Part shown: positions 34,281 to 46,625 of the stretch, piece after piece
Numbering within the stretch: position 1 is the first letter of the stretch
Layout of the letters: each line of letters opens with the position of its first letter
Notes under the pieces: model-generated
The model's database searches: none
Told to the model about the DNA's origin: nothing
What the model saw: the letters and a program-made list of their open reading frames with translations, nothing else
Source of the DNA: Euryodendron excelsum
Lineage: Eukaryota; Streptophyta; Magnoliopsida; Ericales; Pentaphylacaceae
Length of the DNA stretch: 64,000 bases
Assembly (NCBI GenBank): GCA_033060915.1
Contig: CM065382.1
Coordinates: forward strand, 6,501,501-6,565,500
Reading direction: 5' to 3'
Made by a program: the position numbers and the translations under genes

Positions 34281-37200
34281 ATGGCTGCCAATTTCTGGAC
34301 TTCATCGCACTAGTGAGTGTTTCAGTCTCGTCTCTATGTCTAATCTTAGGGTTTTCTTTATTTCTTGTTTATGTTCTGATTTTGATTTGTTTCTGTTCTT
34401 GTTGCGTTGATTTGATTTAGGTTTTCTTGTTTTCTTTAATTGTTTTGATCCAGCAAACAGCTACTGGACCAAGAAGATGTGGATGTTGTGCATTCCCTTG
34501 ACAGGGAGAAGGGCATCACTCTTGAAGATTTCAAGCTCATTAAGATACACATGGCCAATTGTATGTATCTCTCTATATATGGATGCATACATACAGAAAC
34601 ACAAACATATAGCGATTCATATGTGCATGCACACACACATATATACTTGTTTGTAATCATCTATTGGGTTTTAAAGTCCTGTTTGAAATTTGAGCGGTGT
34701 TTGATAATCTCGGATTTTAGATGAAAATTATCTCGTCAGTTGTGTAAATTTCTTTGCTTGTGATGGACACAAGGGTTTTTACATGGACATCAGCTTCTGT
34801 AGATGGTTTTTAGTTGGTATCTGCAATTTTAGGCTTTATAGTTTGTAGAAAAACACTGTCGATTGGGTATTCATTAATTATAGCTTCTGTTGGTTTTTAC
34901 TTTATTTTCCACCTTGAGGTTTCTCTTGAAATTTTCTTTGCTTTTCAGCAATTATTATCAGTTTATTCCTTTTCTTGAATTTCAGCTGTGTGTGTGGAAA
35001 ATGTTTTGTTTATTTCATCCGTGTTCTCATACTTGCTAATTGCTTGACCTCTTTACATGCCCAATATAACCATCTTTCTTCTGCTTTTGTTGGCATGCAT
35101 TGAAGATTTGTTCAAAAAGTGGGTCACCAGAATCAATTTTATCAAGATTTATCCAAGCATTTTTTATTATTAAAATCTTCTTTTCACTGAAAACTCGCGC
35201 TTGCTGTTGAGTTGGAATGTGTGTTTCGATTTCTTAAATGCATAGGGATGGGATGAAATGTGAAATTTATGGGGTGTCTTTGTCGTTTTTTTGGATTTCT
35301 CAATTCTTGATAGGGCACTTAGATTCTATTAGTTCATAGACATATATAGCTTTCTCTAATTTATGTGACTCTTTTGAGGTTTTCTGTTACTTTTTCTTTA
35401 TTTTGATTTTTCGAAGTTATCATTTTCAAAAAATTGTTCCAAAATGCTGTTGCCGGAATTTGTTTTGGGCAAAAATATCCTAAGAAATATTTATATTTAT
35501 ATTGTCTTATAGTTTTTTGTTACTCTCATAAATACTTTAATTATGAGTTAAGGACTCGTTGTTGATTCTCCAATTTATCTAGAAGCTTAGGACTGTTGGC
35601 GTAGATTATTGTAAGCATGAAAACAAGGGTTGCACTTGCTCAAATAGTCAAATGAGCTTTTGATGAAGCCACTATCTCTTGTAATTGTAACTAGTTTTGC
35701 AGAAACATTGGCAGTTTTAGAGTATGAAGTTTGATTAATGTGTATTAATTTAACACCAAATACCATATTTATAACATGGGCCTTGCTAACATGTGCTCTT
35801 AGGGCACATTTTAAGAATGCTTAGTCTGGTTATACAAAGTAGGGGTGCCCATGGGTCGGTTCGGATGGGGTTTACACTCAACCTAAAACTGAACCTATCT
35901 CAACCGGTTCCATAAAATTATACCCACGACCGAACCATCACCACATTAGAACCCAACCAAACCAAACCAAACAAATTCTGTTCAGTTCGGTTCTGAACCG
36001 TTGCCTTTCAACTAATTCTTGTTGTATCTTAAATATGAGAGGCCCACATCTTTTAACTTGTTGGCCCATCAAAAATATCCCACCCTTACCACTTCAACTA
36101 AAACGTTGAAAGGCTATTTTTGTATACAGAGTGATGAATCAGATTTTGTTTTGCTGCCAATGTGGGACGAAGAAAAAAAGGGGTAAAGACCAATGGATAA
36201 GAACATGAAGCAGAAGAGCATACATCTGACCTATACATACACCTGCTATATACATGTATGTCTGTGTCTACACACCTATACTTATATCTTTCCATTGTAT
36301 GAATAATATGTGGTCCTGGGATCTGCAGGCACAAGCTACATTCAAATTCTTCTCCACTAGATTGTGTGTATTTTTCTCTCCCTAATAATCCAATCCGGAG
36401 CAAACCTCGCCAGGATAGAAAGCTTCAAATGAACTGGCGGAGAGAGAGAAAGAGGGAAATGATACAGATAAAAGAGAGAGAGATGATAAACCCACTAGTG
36501 AGTGTGTACTAATTTGTCAATCTAGAACATTTTTTTGTTGTTGAAATTTCAGTTCATCTGCAACATTGACAGCGAGAGAAAAGGGAAAAGATAGAGATAG
36601 AGATGAGAGAAAGAGATGAAAAACCCTAGTGTGTAATAATTCGGTGACCCACGACATTGGGAGAGAGATGGGAAAAGATAGAGATGAGAGAGAGTAAATC
36701 GCCAAGAGATCTTGAAGGAGTTGGCACTGTTTGATCCAAGTTCAACCTGCAGAACAAGCTTTATGCATGTCCCACATTGACAGGGAAACCTTTCGTTGCT
36801 TCCTATATATCAGTTTACACTGTTTGTTTGCATAGAAGAACTGCGTGAGGGTCTGTGGGGTGGGCTATTTGGAATTTTTTTAATAAATGTATTTTTTGGG
36901 TCTTCTTTGGTTTGATTCTCAGGTTGGTTCAGGTAAGCGGCCAGCCAAACCAAGAACGAAACTGATGTGGTCAGTTCTAAGAAATTAGGAACCAGAACTG
37001 AACCAATACTCCATAAAAACCGAACCAAACCGAACCAAATGGTTGGTTACGGTTTGGTTCTTGGGTAAGTCGGTTCAGATGTGCACCCCGAATACAAAGT
37101 GTTGGAAATTGTGACATGTTAGCATTTGCCTCATAATGTTTAGTATGAAAGTTGTTGCTAGCATTGTTGTATGCCTTCACCTTGTCGAGCTGGCATGGTC

Positions 37201-40200
37201 ATTTCCAATGATGCTTGGGCTACAATCTCAAGGTTTCACAGCAACATATTTCCAATGCCACCATCTATCATTTCTTGATGCTGGCAGATACAGTCCAACT
37301 GATATCCCTCTCGTTGATTGGAGCAAGGGCTGCTGGCTTTGTTACTTGATAAGTAAGCTTTGCAAGACAATGACATGCAAGTCCTTTAGTTTTCTACTCT
37401 GATTCTTGGATATTCATGCAATGAACATGAAGTTAATACATTATGCAAATTTCTTCAAAGAACTGATCACTATCCTATTACTCCTTGCCATAAATCCTTA
37501 TATTTCTTGTAATAATGGGTGTGGAAAATCCCTCTGTGTTGTATTGTTGAATTGCAACATATTTATTTTCTTGGAATCATGTGTTTCATTTAAGTTTTAC
37601 CCCTTCTAGCACCCATGCTTAAGCCCATACATAAATGTATCCACAATCTTTGGTTGTTTTTTATATTGGTGAGTATTTGCAGGAATATAGTAACTTATAT
37701 ACTTCGATCTCACCTTTTTTTAAATACTTCTTTATATAATGGATTTTCTTAGTTGATTACTTTGTTGGGGCAATGAAGATTCTTCAAAAGCATCCTTTTT
37801 TCATATAAAATCAAATTCTTGGAAATTTATTATGTGCCTGATAATCATATTGAGTGTGATTAAGTGCACACTGACATGCACAAGTATGCATGTATCACCG
37901 CCAGTAATCTTGTCTTGCATATGCTGATCCATTTATATTTATTTCTATTTTTTTTCTCAGATATTGGTAAATTGGCTCAACATGTAAAAGTGAGGCAAAG
38001 GTTTGGCTTCATTTTCTTTTGTTTTATACTATTGTGCAATAAGTAGCTGTACTTGTACATCCTTCCAAACAGATGTCATCAGAGTTTGATGTAAGCTGAT
38101 CATTTGTTGTTCTGTGGTGTTGAGGTTTAGGAGGTAGGATAAACCTATGGTAGTTCCCCATCATGGCATGTGAACAGTTGCATGCAAGGATGTGTGAAAC
38201 CTTTTAAAGCTGAAGGTTAAAGCCATTTAGTTATTTAGAATTGTTCAGAAAATTTTTGAAATGAGTCGCAGGTTAGCCATGGTGAGTGGCACCCCCACCC
38301 ATGCTTAAGTTCATGGGTTCGACTAGCCCTCCCCCTCCCCCTCCCCTAGGGCTTCGCCCCTCCAATGTACAAAAAAAGAAAAAAAGAAAGAAAATTTTCG
38401 AAGTGGTATATGTTTTGTTATTGAATTGTTAGATGTTGTACTTTCCTATAAGAATTTTTTGAGGCTAGTGGTGTATTTTAAATAGAATAGTGTCGACATG
38501 TCTTGTGCCCTATATGGTGTCCAAAATGCACATGGCTCCTCTTAAGAAGTGCCATTGTTGTTTGCTTTTTGTTATGTATCATTTTGTTATATATTCTATT
38601 TTTGACAATATGTTCCTTTCTGATTTTGATTGTGCACCACTTAAATTTCTGAGAATCATTAATGTAATTATTTTTCTATAGAAATTATTTTATCTAGTAA
38701 GGCTGACTTGGCTATCTGAGTGTTTGTTAAAAGGTATTGCCACTCTGAATATAATTATAGCCAGGGAAATGATTCTAACTTGAGATTGAATTGCTTGTCT
38801 CAGTTTTGAGCACTAACTTGCTGCCTAGAAATTAATTAAGTGGTTGCGAGGCATGTTTGCCTCAGGATTGTTATGGAAGGCTTACTTGGATCAGTAGAAG
38901 GCTAGTATTTTATCAAGCTTTGGCAGGAAGTGGTGGAGATTTTCTTTGAAGAGGGATAGCTTTCAGAGGAGAGTTGTGGCTCTCAAGTTTGTTGTGTGTT
39001 CACTGTGATTGGGCCAGCTTAGCAGCCTTGTAACAGAAGTACTGGGGGGACAATGAGGAATCACAGCCAGGTGTTCTTAAGATAATATGATGACTGAACT
39101 AGGCTGGTGGGCTTATTGATAATCTAAAAACTTCAGCATTCAGTAGGAAACACACCCAATGTTTATGAATTGCTTGAATCTTGACTTGACTGGTCTTTGA
39201 CTCGATACAATCATTACTTTCATGCTAACCTCTTAATCACTTTCTGGCTCACTTGCAGATTTTAGTTATCACTTCTGGAGCATAAAAACACTATTTTAAT
39301 ATTAATATTACCAATGAGATTTTGTGTACCTGTTTTATCTGGAAATAATTGGCATTCCTGCAATGTATTTGATTTGCATGTGAGATGTTACTAGCATCCA
39401 TCATAACTATTTATTGGATATAATGGGACCTCATAAAAACTAAAAAGTTTAATGCATCAATCATAATTGTAATTGTTATAAAAAAAACTTTTTCTCAATC
39501 ACCTTACACCAATTGATGTGATCTCTAATATGTTGGTCAATCTTTCAGGGTTGTTGCCACTGCTGTTACATACATGAGACGCGTTTATACCAAGTATGTT
39601 GTACAATTTCCTGATGCTAGGAAAAAATGTTCTGTTAGTGATCAGATACTAATGGCCTTTGCTTCAAATGAACTGTTCTTGCTTTCTATCGTAGTTATAC
39701 CATGAAGTTCTTGTGAACTTGTGATTCATATCTGTAATTTCAAAGCCTGTGCTTGTTTCACTTACAAATCATATGTCTTGGGTTTTCAGTTTCTGTTTAG
39801 ACAAAATCAACTCAGGGACTCTGCTCGGACTTCATCATTCAGTTTCGTGAAAGCAAAATCAAATAATCAGTTCATTCTTATTCATACTGTAGCATGTGTC
39901 ATTCATTGAAAAAAAATGAAGAAAATAAAATATTGGAGTTGATTGGGTCTCCTAGAGTATGCTTTTTGTCTATGTGACATGCCTTTGAGAGTTATTTTCA
40001 TTTGTGCTGGATGCTTGTTTATAATTGACATGTATCAGTATGGGACCTGGTGAGAAATGCATTGGGCACTCAAAAGCACATAACCCCTCACAATGCAGCT
40101 GGTGTGGCAATGGGCTGTAATATTATCAAAGGACAATTAATAATTTGTTGAGAAATGCACGCTGCTTGGCCCAAGTATACCCTAGGCAAGTTATTATCAG

Positions 40201-43200
40201 TCAAGACTGGGGATCTCAGGCCATGCTCCTGTCTTGGGCAGGTTGCTCATTTTGCCTCAGATCATTTCTTCGAAATATATTCCAGGCCAGTCTATATTTC
40301 TCTGAGGGGCATCAAAAGTTGCATGGCTATTAGGAGCATGAGTCCCCTTAGTGCCAACTTGGCCCTGCTTGCTGTTCTCTTTGATTGGTCTGCGTAACAA
40401 GCCATAGTGGAGCATTTGCACTTTGCACGTAGCAACAAGTAACAATGAGTGCAAAGTAATTGTGGAAAGATCATACGGCAAGCATGTGTTAATGGTCAAA
40501 TGATTCCTTATGACATCCCACAACATAAAAGTTATTTCAACTGAAATCTGGAACATATCTATCATATGATTTCTTGGCACACAGCTTATCCTGTAGGTTT
40601 GAATGGTGGGTATTTGTGTATGTTTCACTTTTTATATATTTTCTTTAGGAATTTGAAAGGGTATCCTTCCCCAAGGAATTCCGATATCTAATTTATTCAG
40701 ATGCTTGTCAGTCTTTGACTTACATTTGCATTATTCATCTACTGTAAACTTTTTAGAGGTTGCTGTATATCTTAGCCTATTGAGCAGTGTTTCATTGTGA
40801 AGCACATGAAAGCATGTTTTAAGTTCTATATGACTCAGCTTGCTAAGAATTATCTCTTTATGTGCTTTAAGGTCTTATGACTCAGCTTCTACGAATTTTC
40901 TTTTTTCTTTTTGTGCTTTCAGGAAAAGTATGACAGAATATGATCCACGTCTAGTGGCACCAACCTGCTTGTATTTGGCATCAAAAGCAGAAGAAAGCAC
41001 AGTGCAGGCTAGGCTTCTTGTGTTCTACATCAGAAAATTATGTAACTACTTACTATAATTGCTCCCGCTGTTAGATAAGCTATCAAACTATCTCAAAATT
41101 GAAAGAGAAGTACATTCTATTTAATGCGAGAATTGCTGAGACACCTGCCGTTTTGCCTTTGCAGATTCAGATGAAAAGTATAGATATGAAATAAAGGACA
41201 TACTTGAAATGGAAATGAAGATATTGGAAGCACTTAACTATTACTTAGTTGTGTTCCATCCTTACCGTGCACTATCTCAGTAAGTATTTCTTCAACATGT
41301 TACAAATCTGCATCTGGTCTAAAATGGTTTGACTTTGACCATCCCAATCTTGATGTTCCTCTTTAACAAATTAATGCTCTGCAAGACGAGATAGCATTTT
41401 TGGTATTCCATCTTGAGCCACTCCAGTATTCATTGAGTTTGGTTCTCACCCATTTCTTTTATAGGCCTAAAACTCTAACCATCCTGGTTATTATCCTTCC
41501 TTAGTCCTTATTTAATTTCTTTTACGTCTACAGCCAATTATATGATAGAGTTCTCATGCAAAACTCACCTTAACCCCTTCTCTAACATGACATGACTTTT
41601 CATGGGCTTCAGTATCGTCACACTGGATGTCTCTAACACTTCTATTGAGGATAAATGAATATCTTGGGCTGTTTGTCTTGTAGCTTGGTGTACTTAGTTA
41701 CAGTATCAATATACTTCCATCTCGGAGTATAATTCCCCATCACCAGGATTACCCTGAGATTCTCCATTAGCTTTTTAAGTAAACTGGTCATATTCAGCTG
41801 AACTTCAATTCTTGTAATTATTTTTATCTACATGCAACTTATCTAATTTCATCAAGAAGCTCTATCAGATTCTCGTAGGATGTTGGAGCCCCAAGGTAGG
41901 CAAAACTGCATCTTAGACCAATTTTAAGATTCATAGGCTCCACTGATACTAATTTTGCCACCTCAATTTAGTCTTTAGCCAAAATAACTTCTCGTAAAAC
42001 AATGTATAGCAATTATTTCCTTCTCTCTCTCTTGTTTTTTTCTTTTCTGGCAGGTTGCTTCAGGATGCTGGCATGAATGATGCTACTCAAATATGTTGGT
42101 AAAGACCCAATTATCTATATAGTGAACTTGCTGGTAGTTTGTTTAGATGCATATTTGTATGCTTTTTATTATTTTTTTTAAATTTACTTCGTTAAATGTT
42201 CAAAGTAATTTTTTCTCAATTGCATATGCTGCTAGAGACATCCATTCTGCAACCATGCCAAGTGCATGGCAAAGTTTGAATTAATGAGTGGGTTACGTGA
42301 TTAGATTGTTTTGATGTTCTGATGAAGTTCTGCTCAGTTCCATCTTCTTCGAAAAGGAAAGGGAGAACTTTCCGAGAAGGAACTAAATAGAACCTTGTCA
42401 GAAGATTAGAACTTTGAGCGTACGGGCCCATGATTTAGATATAATCTTGATGCTAATGTAGTCCCCTAGTATATGGAACCATAACTTTGTTAGCAATCTG
42501 TTCGATATTTGGATGACCTAGATCCAGTTGTGAAACAATGCTGCGGCTCCTTATTTTCGTGGATTAAAGACTCCCATCACCTGAAGCATTGTGCATTAAA
42601 CCCATGGCTCCTCCATGTTTTCGTGGATTAAATACACCATCACCTGAAGCATTGTGCGTTAAACCCGTGGCTCCGGCTTACAAGAATTTATTCTTCTTGT
42701 AAAATTATATATCCTCTAGCCATGCTAGGACAATTTACAATGATAGTTGTGGTTAAAATAATGCTTGCTTGCTTACCAGATAATCTGGAAATGAACTTTT
42801 TTTTGGAGGAGACTTGCATATTTTGTCTGTTGCCCTTTCTGTTTGTTTTCTTGTTTGATTTTTTGCTTTTCATTTAGTAGTGAAAAGTATCTAATAACTT
42901 CTTAGATAGAATCCTCATTCCCTTTACTTTTTTGTGTCTTAATTGTTATGTGAGCATTCTATTCTGCAAAGAATGTCTAGTCTTTTTTATTGCAGAATTT
43001 GTTATGTGAAGTAAAACAAGCTTACCCTGGCATTTTGAACCTTACAGGGGAATTGTGAATGACACGTACAAGGTGGACCTAATTCTCATACATCCTCCAC
43101 ACTTGATTGCATTAGCCTGCATATATGTTGCAAGTGTGCTCAAAGACAAAGAAAACACTGCCTGGTTTGAAGAGCTTCGAGTTGATATGAATGTGGTTAG

Positions 43201-44348
43201 TCTTTAAAGCTGAATCTTAACCTTGTCATACTATCTTTGTGTCTGTCTCTTGTTATCCTTGCATCCATATTGGAACCTGCTTGAAGTTCCTCATGGACAT
43301 TGTCTTGACATTCGTGAGTGAAAGTTCCTTTTATGTGTTTTATACACACAATGAACTTATGGTGTTAGATGACAGAGTCTAAAGAGTAATTTAAAATTTC
43401 CAAGAATTTCTCCTGTTTCTACATGAGAAGTTTCTCTTTCTTTCTTTCCATTCGTTGTTATGATTGGTGAGAATAAAACTCGGGAGTGCTAAGCATTATG
43501 GCATCATGCTACATATCACATCTTTGTCAGTACTCACAGCATTTGCTTTGCAACAATTAGCTATTAAGATATGCCATGGCTATTGAGGTACGGCATCTTA
43601 TCTTGGGCAATTGGCTGATCCATTGCTTTTAATTTCGTGTGTAATTGCTAGATTGAGCTAATACCAAAGCATCTCACTCAACTCAAAAAACAATTTCTAC
43701 TTACTATTTGGATTTTTGAACACCAATGTTGTCCTACATTCTGCCCTATCTAGGGCTGTATTCAAGGGATATGTCTCATGTCAACCTTTAGTTTAAATTT
43801 ACTGTTATCCCTTCAATGCTCTTGCAAAATGCTTCTGGTGGACTGTTTTAAAAAAAAACCTGTTTGATATGTCTCTCTTCATATTGCTAATGCATTCTAG
43901 TGCTGATTCTTGGAAGGAGTTAAATTTCATAACATAAAATGCTTATTATGGTCCCAAACAGGGGGATATTTGATTGCAAGACTTAGCTGATTTGAGTGCA
44001 TAATTCTGTAATTTTTTAGCATAGAATCGAGGAAACAGTCCTGACAGCAGATTATTTTATCTTGTGAGATCCTAGAAATGATGAGCACTGCCATTCCTGT
44101 GTGGATTGCATAAAGCAAAAGTGGATCTTAAAAGGCTGCAATGAAGTTTCATTGAGTGCATGCAATGTTTTTGTTGCTTTTAAGTCTAGGGAATGATTTA
44201 CTTCTTTGCAACCTAAATCTTTGATTCGTTTATATTTTGACAGGTGAAAAATATTGCAATGGAGATACTAGATTTCTATGACAGCCACAAAATGATCACA
44301 GACGAGAAGATTAATTCTGCCATGAACAAGCTTGCTTTAAAGCCATAG
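34281..44348 (+). CDS. CYCC1: Cyclin C (Mediator kinase-module cyclin)
   Basis: Nine exons: 34281-34312, 34454-34560, 37961-38000, 39549-39593, 40923-41041, 41165-41279, 42054-42098, 43048-43195 and 44244-44348. They join in frame to 251 aa, ending NKLALKP. The start MAANFWTSSHYKQLLDQEDV is the conserved cyclin C N-terminus. The first cyclin box spans about residues 35-145 (KIHMANYIGKLAQHVKVRQR, YDPRLVAPTCLYLASKAEES) and the second follows (LILIHPPHLIALACIYVAS). Cyclin C pairs with CDK8 (CDKE in plants) in the Mediator kinase module, in the nucleus. Introns are long (intron 2 about 3.4 kb) and carry transposon insertions, but no exon is disturbed. All splice sites are GT-AG. The protein is complete; the identification is firm. 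Confidence 0.96.
35778..37130. mobile_element. Second copy of the Mutator-type MITE, split by a hAT element
   Basis: Left half, from GGGCCTTGCTAACATGTG to TCTGGTTATACAAAG, and right half, ending CATGTTAGCATTTGCC, match the MITE at 15180-15356. The 1252-bp element at 35840-37091 separates them. Flanking 9-bp duplications are degraded. Confidence 0.7.
35840..37091. mobile_element. Non-autonomous hAT-type element, 1252 bp, in cyclin C intron 2
   Basis: The element is flanked by a perfect 8-bp duplication ATACAAAG (35832-35839 and 37092-37099). Ends are TAGGGGTGCCCAT and, on the other strand, TCGGGGTGCACAT. An 8-bp duplication and (T/C)AGGGGTG-type ends are hAT hallmarks. The subterminal regions are rich in GGTTCGGTT/AACCGAACC repeats. 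I see no hAT transposase frame, so it would need a partner element to move. Confidence 0.85.
38255..38370 (+). mobile_element. Possible SINE fragment in cyclin C intron 3
   Basis: TTAGCCATGGTGAGTGG (A-box-like) and CATGGGTTCGACTAG (B-box-like) are about 35 bp apart, followed by a CCCTCC-rich stretch and a short A-rich run. Consistent with a tRNA-derived SINE; no cloverleaf. Confidence 0.35.
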
Positions 44349-46625
44349 ATGGTCGGGCTTGTCAGCAGCTATTTTGAAAATAACTTGTATGATACCTATA
44401 TACATTGAGTTAATTAACCCCAGTGAAGTGAATGATCACAGCAACTGTCATATTGGTGGGGTTAAATTGAAGAAGTGCTTTGAACAGGGTAAGATTTGCT
44501 CTGGGATTACTAAGTGATTTCATAAGAAATGGCAGATGTTGAGAATGTCATTCGAATCCTCTCTAATGGAAGATGGGAGTTGATCAATCTGTAGTATCAC
44601 TTTAAAGCTTTGGGTGTATTAAAGCTTGTAGATAGCTTCGATAAATGGATTCATTTGGGAAGAGCTATTATTGCATGTTCCTTTTGTGGAATTTATTGAA
44701 GGAAATCTATTCTGTTTGATTCAATCGCGATGAGACAATGAGCTATTGCTCTGGTTGAGAGATTGAATTTGATCGGTCCTGCATAACTCATGTTAACTAC
44801 GTACCAATCCATCTCACAATTTAGTTTTCCATTATGTGTGCTCTTCTTCGTATATGTTTCTCGGACTCATCATAGAACTCACTGTATTGCGAGAGGAAGA
44901 GGAAGAGGAGCACCAAATAATTTCTTCTCGTAGAGATTTTGGGTCACATTTTGAGTGATGTAAGTTTTTATGTTTTTTGGTATAAAAAAGAGTAGGGGTG
45001 CAACACAATGAATGAGTGATGCAATTCATGAAAGGGTAATATTATATATAAATTAATTTTTTAATTATTTTTTTTTTACAGACACAATTTAGCGGGACTT
45101 ATGTTTGTAAATGCTTGTATATGTTTTGTGGATAAGAAAGTGAATTAAAAATTGGGTTATGCATGGCACTCTAAAGAGTCGATGGAGACAGCTTGAATCT
45201 TTCAAGGTTATGACATGGATGACTTTGCTTGTATGAATTTTGCACCATCAAGGGTGGATGATTTCATCGGATGATAATTAAATGGGGGTTGGTGTGGTTG
45301 GTTGCCCTTACAATGTATATACATTCATGACCAACAAACAAAGTAGAAAAGTAACCAATCTTGGACCTAGCTAGGAACCAAGACACTGACAGAACATAAA
45401 TAGACTTAAACAAAGACCAACACGAAAAGTAAAACTATATGTAAATCCATAAAACCAAAGACCCACGACAAAATCCCAAACCCACCAAACAAACCAAACA
45501 AAGTCGGTAGAAAAATTAGAAAAGATGAAAGTTTCACAATTATTCACACAAATGCATGCATGAAATTTATATTATTCATATCAATGAGATAGTCTTTCAC
45601 AAACTAGTATAGTATAAAAGCAAAGACTTAAAAATAACAAAGGTTATAAAAAATTTAAACACTACATTATCAGTCTCCGAAAGTAATGAGTTCGCTCTTA
45701 ATTCAAGTGAAAGAGTATATAATTTATATGGATAATGACTTTGAACTTAGTCACGTAAAAAAAAATTATTAAAAAAAAAAACTAAAAACACTTGGACCAT
45801 CCATGGTTGTAGTAAATTAACTATAAAAGAATCCCAGTTGCTCCTAGATCCGGCATATCCGGGGCATTTCTTTCTCGTTTTCTTTTCTTTTTTTTGTATT
45901 TTACCTTAAATTATCCTTTCATGGTGGGTCGGTGCCTTGGGGGAATGTACCAGTCCGTTGCCTAACCCATTGTTCTTTGGTGGGTCCATACCAATTACCC
46001 AGTGGTTCTCTTCTACCTCCCTAGTCTCTGCGTTAAATAGCCCCATACAGAAAACCAGCCACCACCACCACCGCCACCAACTTCCTCTGACCACCACAAC
46101 CAGAAAACGGTAGTTTACCTACTCAGATCTTCCCGCTCCCGTACAAAAAAGCACCCCTATTGAAGCGGGACCCACATTTCCGATGAGGAAATAAAAGCGT
46201 AAAAGAAAAAAAAAAGCCCTCCCACATCTTCCAAGATCAAACTCCAACCCTACGTTTATACTCTACATTTGTATACACATATTTCTCAGCCTCTTTCCCT
46301 CCGTGTTTAACCTTCTCTTTTCGTTCCTTCTCTTAACCATCTTCTCTTCTTGTAGCCGTTTTTCTTTTTGAATTTTCTCTCTCCAAAGCGCTCTCTCTCT
46401 TTCTTCCTCAGAACTGGTTTTTGTATTGGTTTGATTTGTGTGACCTATTAGTTTATTGCACTTTTCTTCATTTGGGTGCATCAAGTTCTGAATCTTTCGG
46501 CTGGTTCTTTGCTGGGTTTTGTTTTCTATTGGAAGTTTTGATTTGATTCCATTGTTTTGTCGCCGTGAATCTGTGATTTGTGATTTGGGTCGGTGAGTGG
46601 GATTTATATTTTCTTTTCTCTGTCA
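44349..46625. other. Spacer: cyclin C 3' flank and GTP cyclohydrolase promoter
   Basis: It holds the cyclin C 3'UTR, AT-rich DNA, and from about 46200 a pyrimidine-rich leader (CTCTCTCTTTCTTCC near 46390) preceding the next gene. No further gene seen. Confidence 0.6.
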
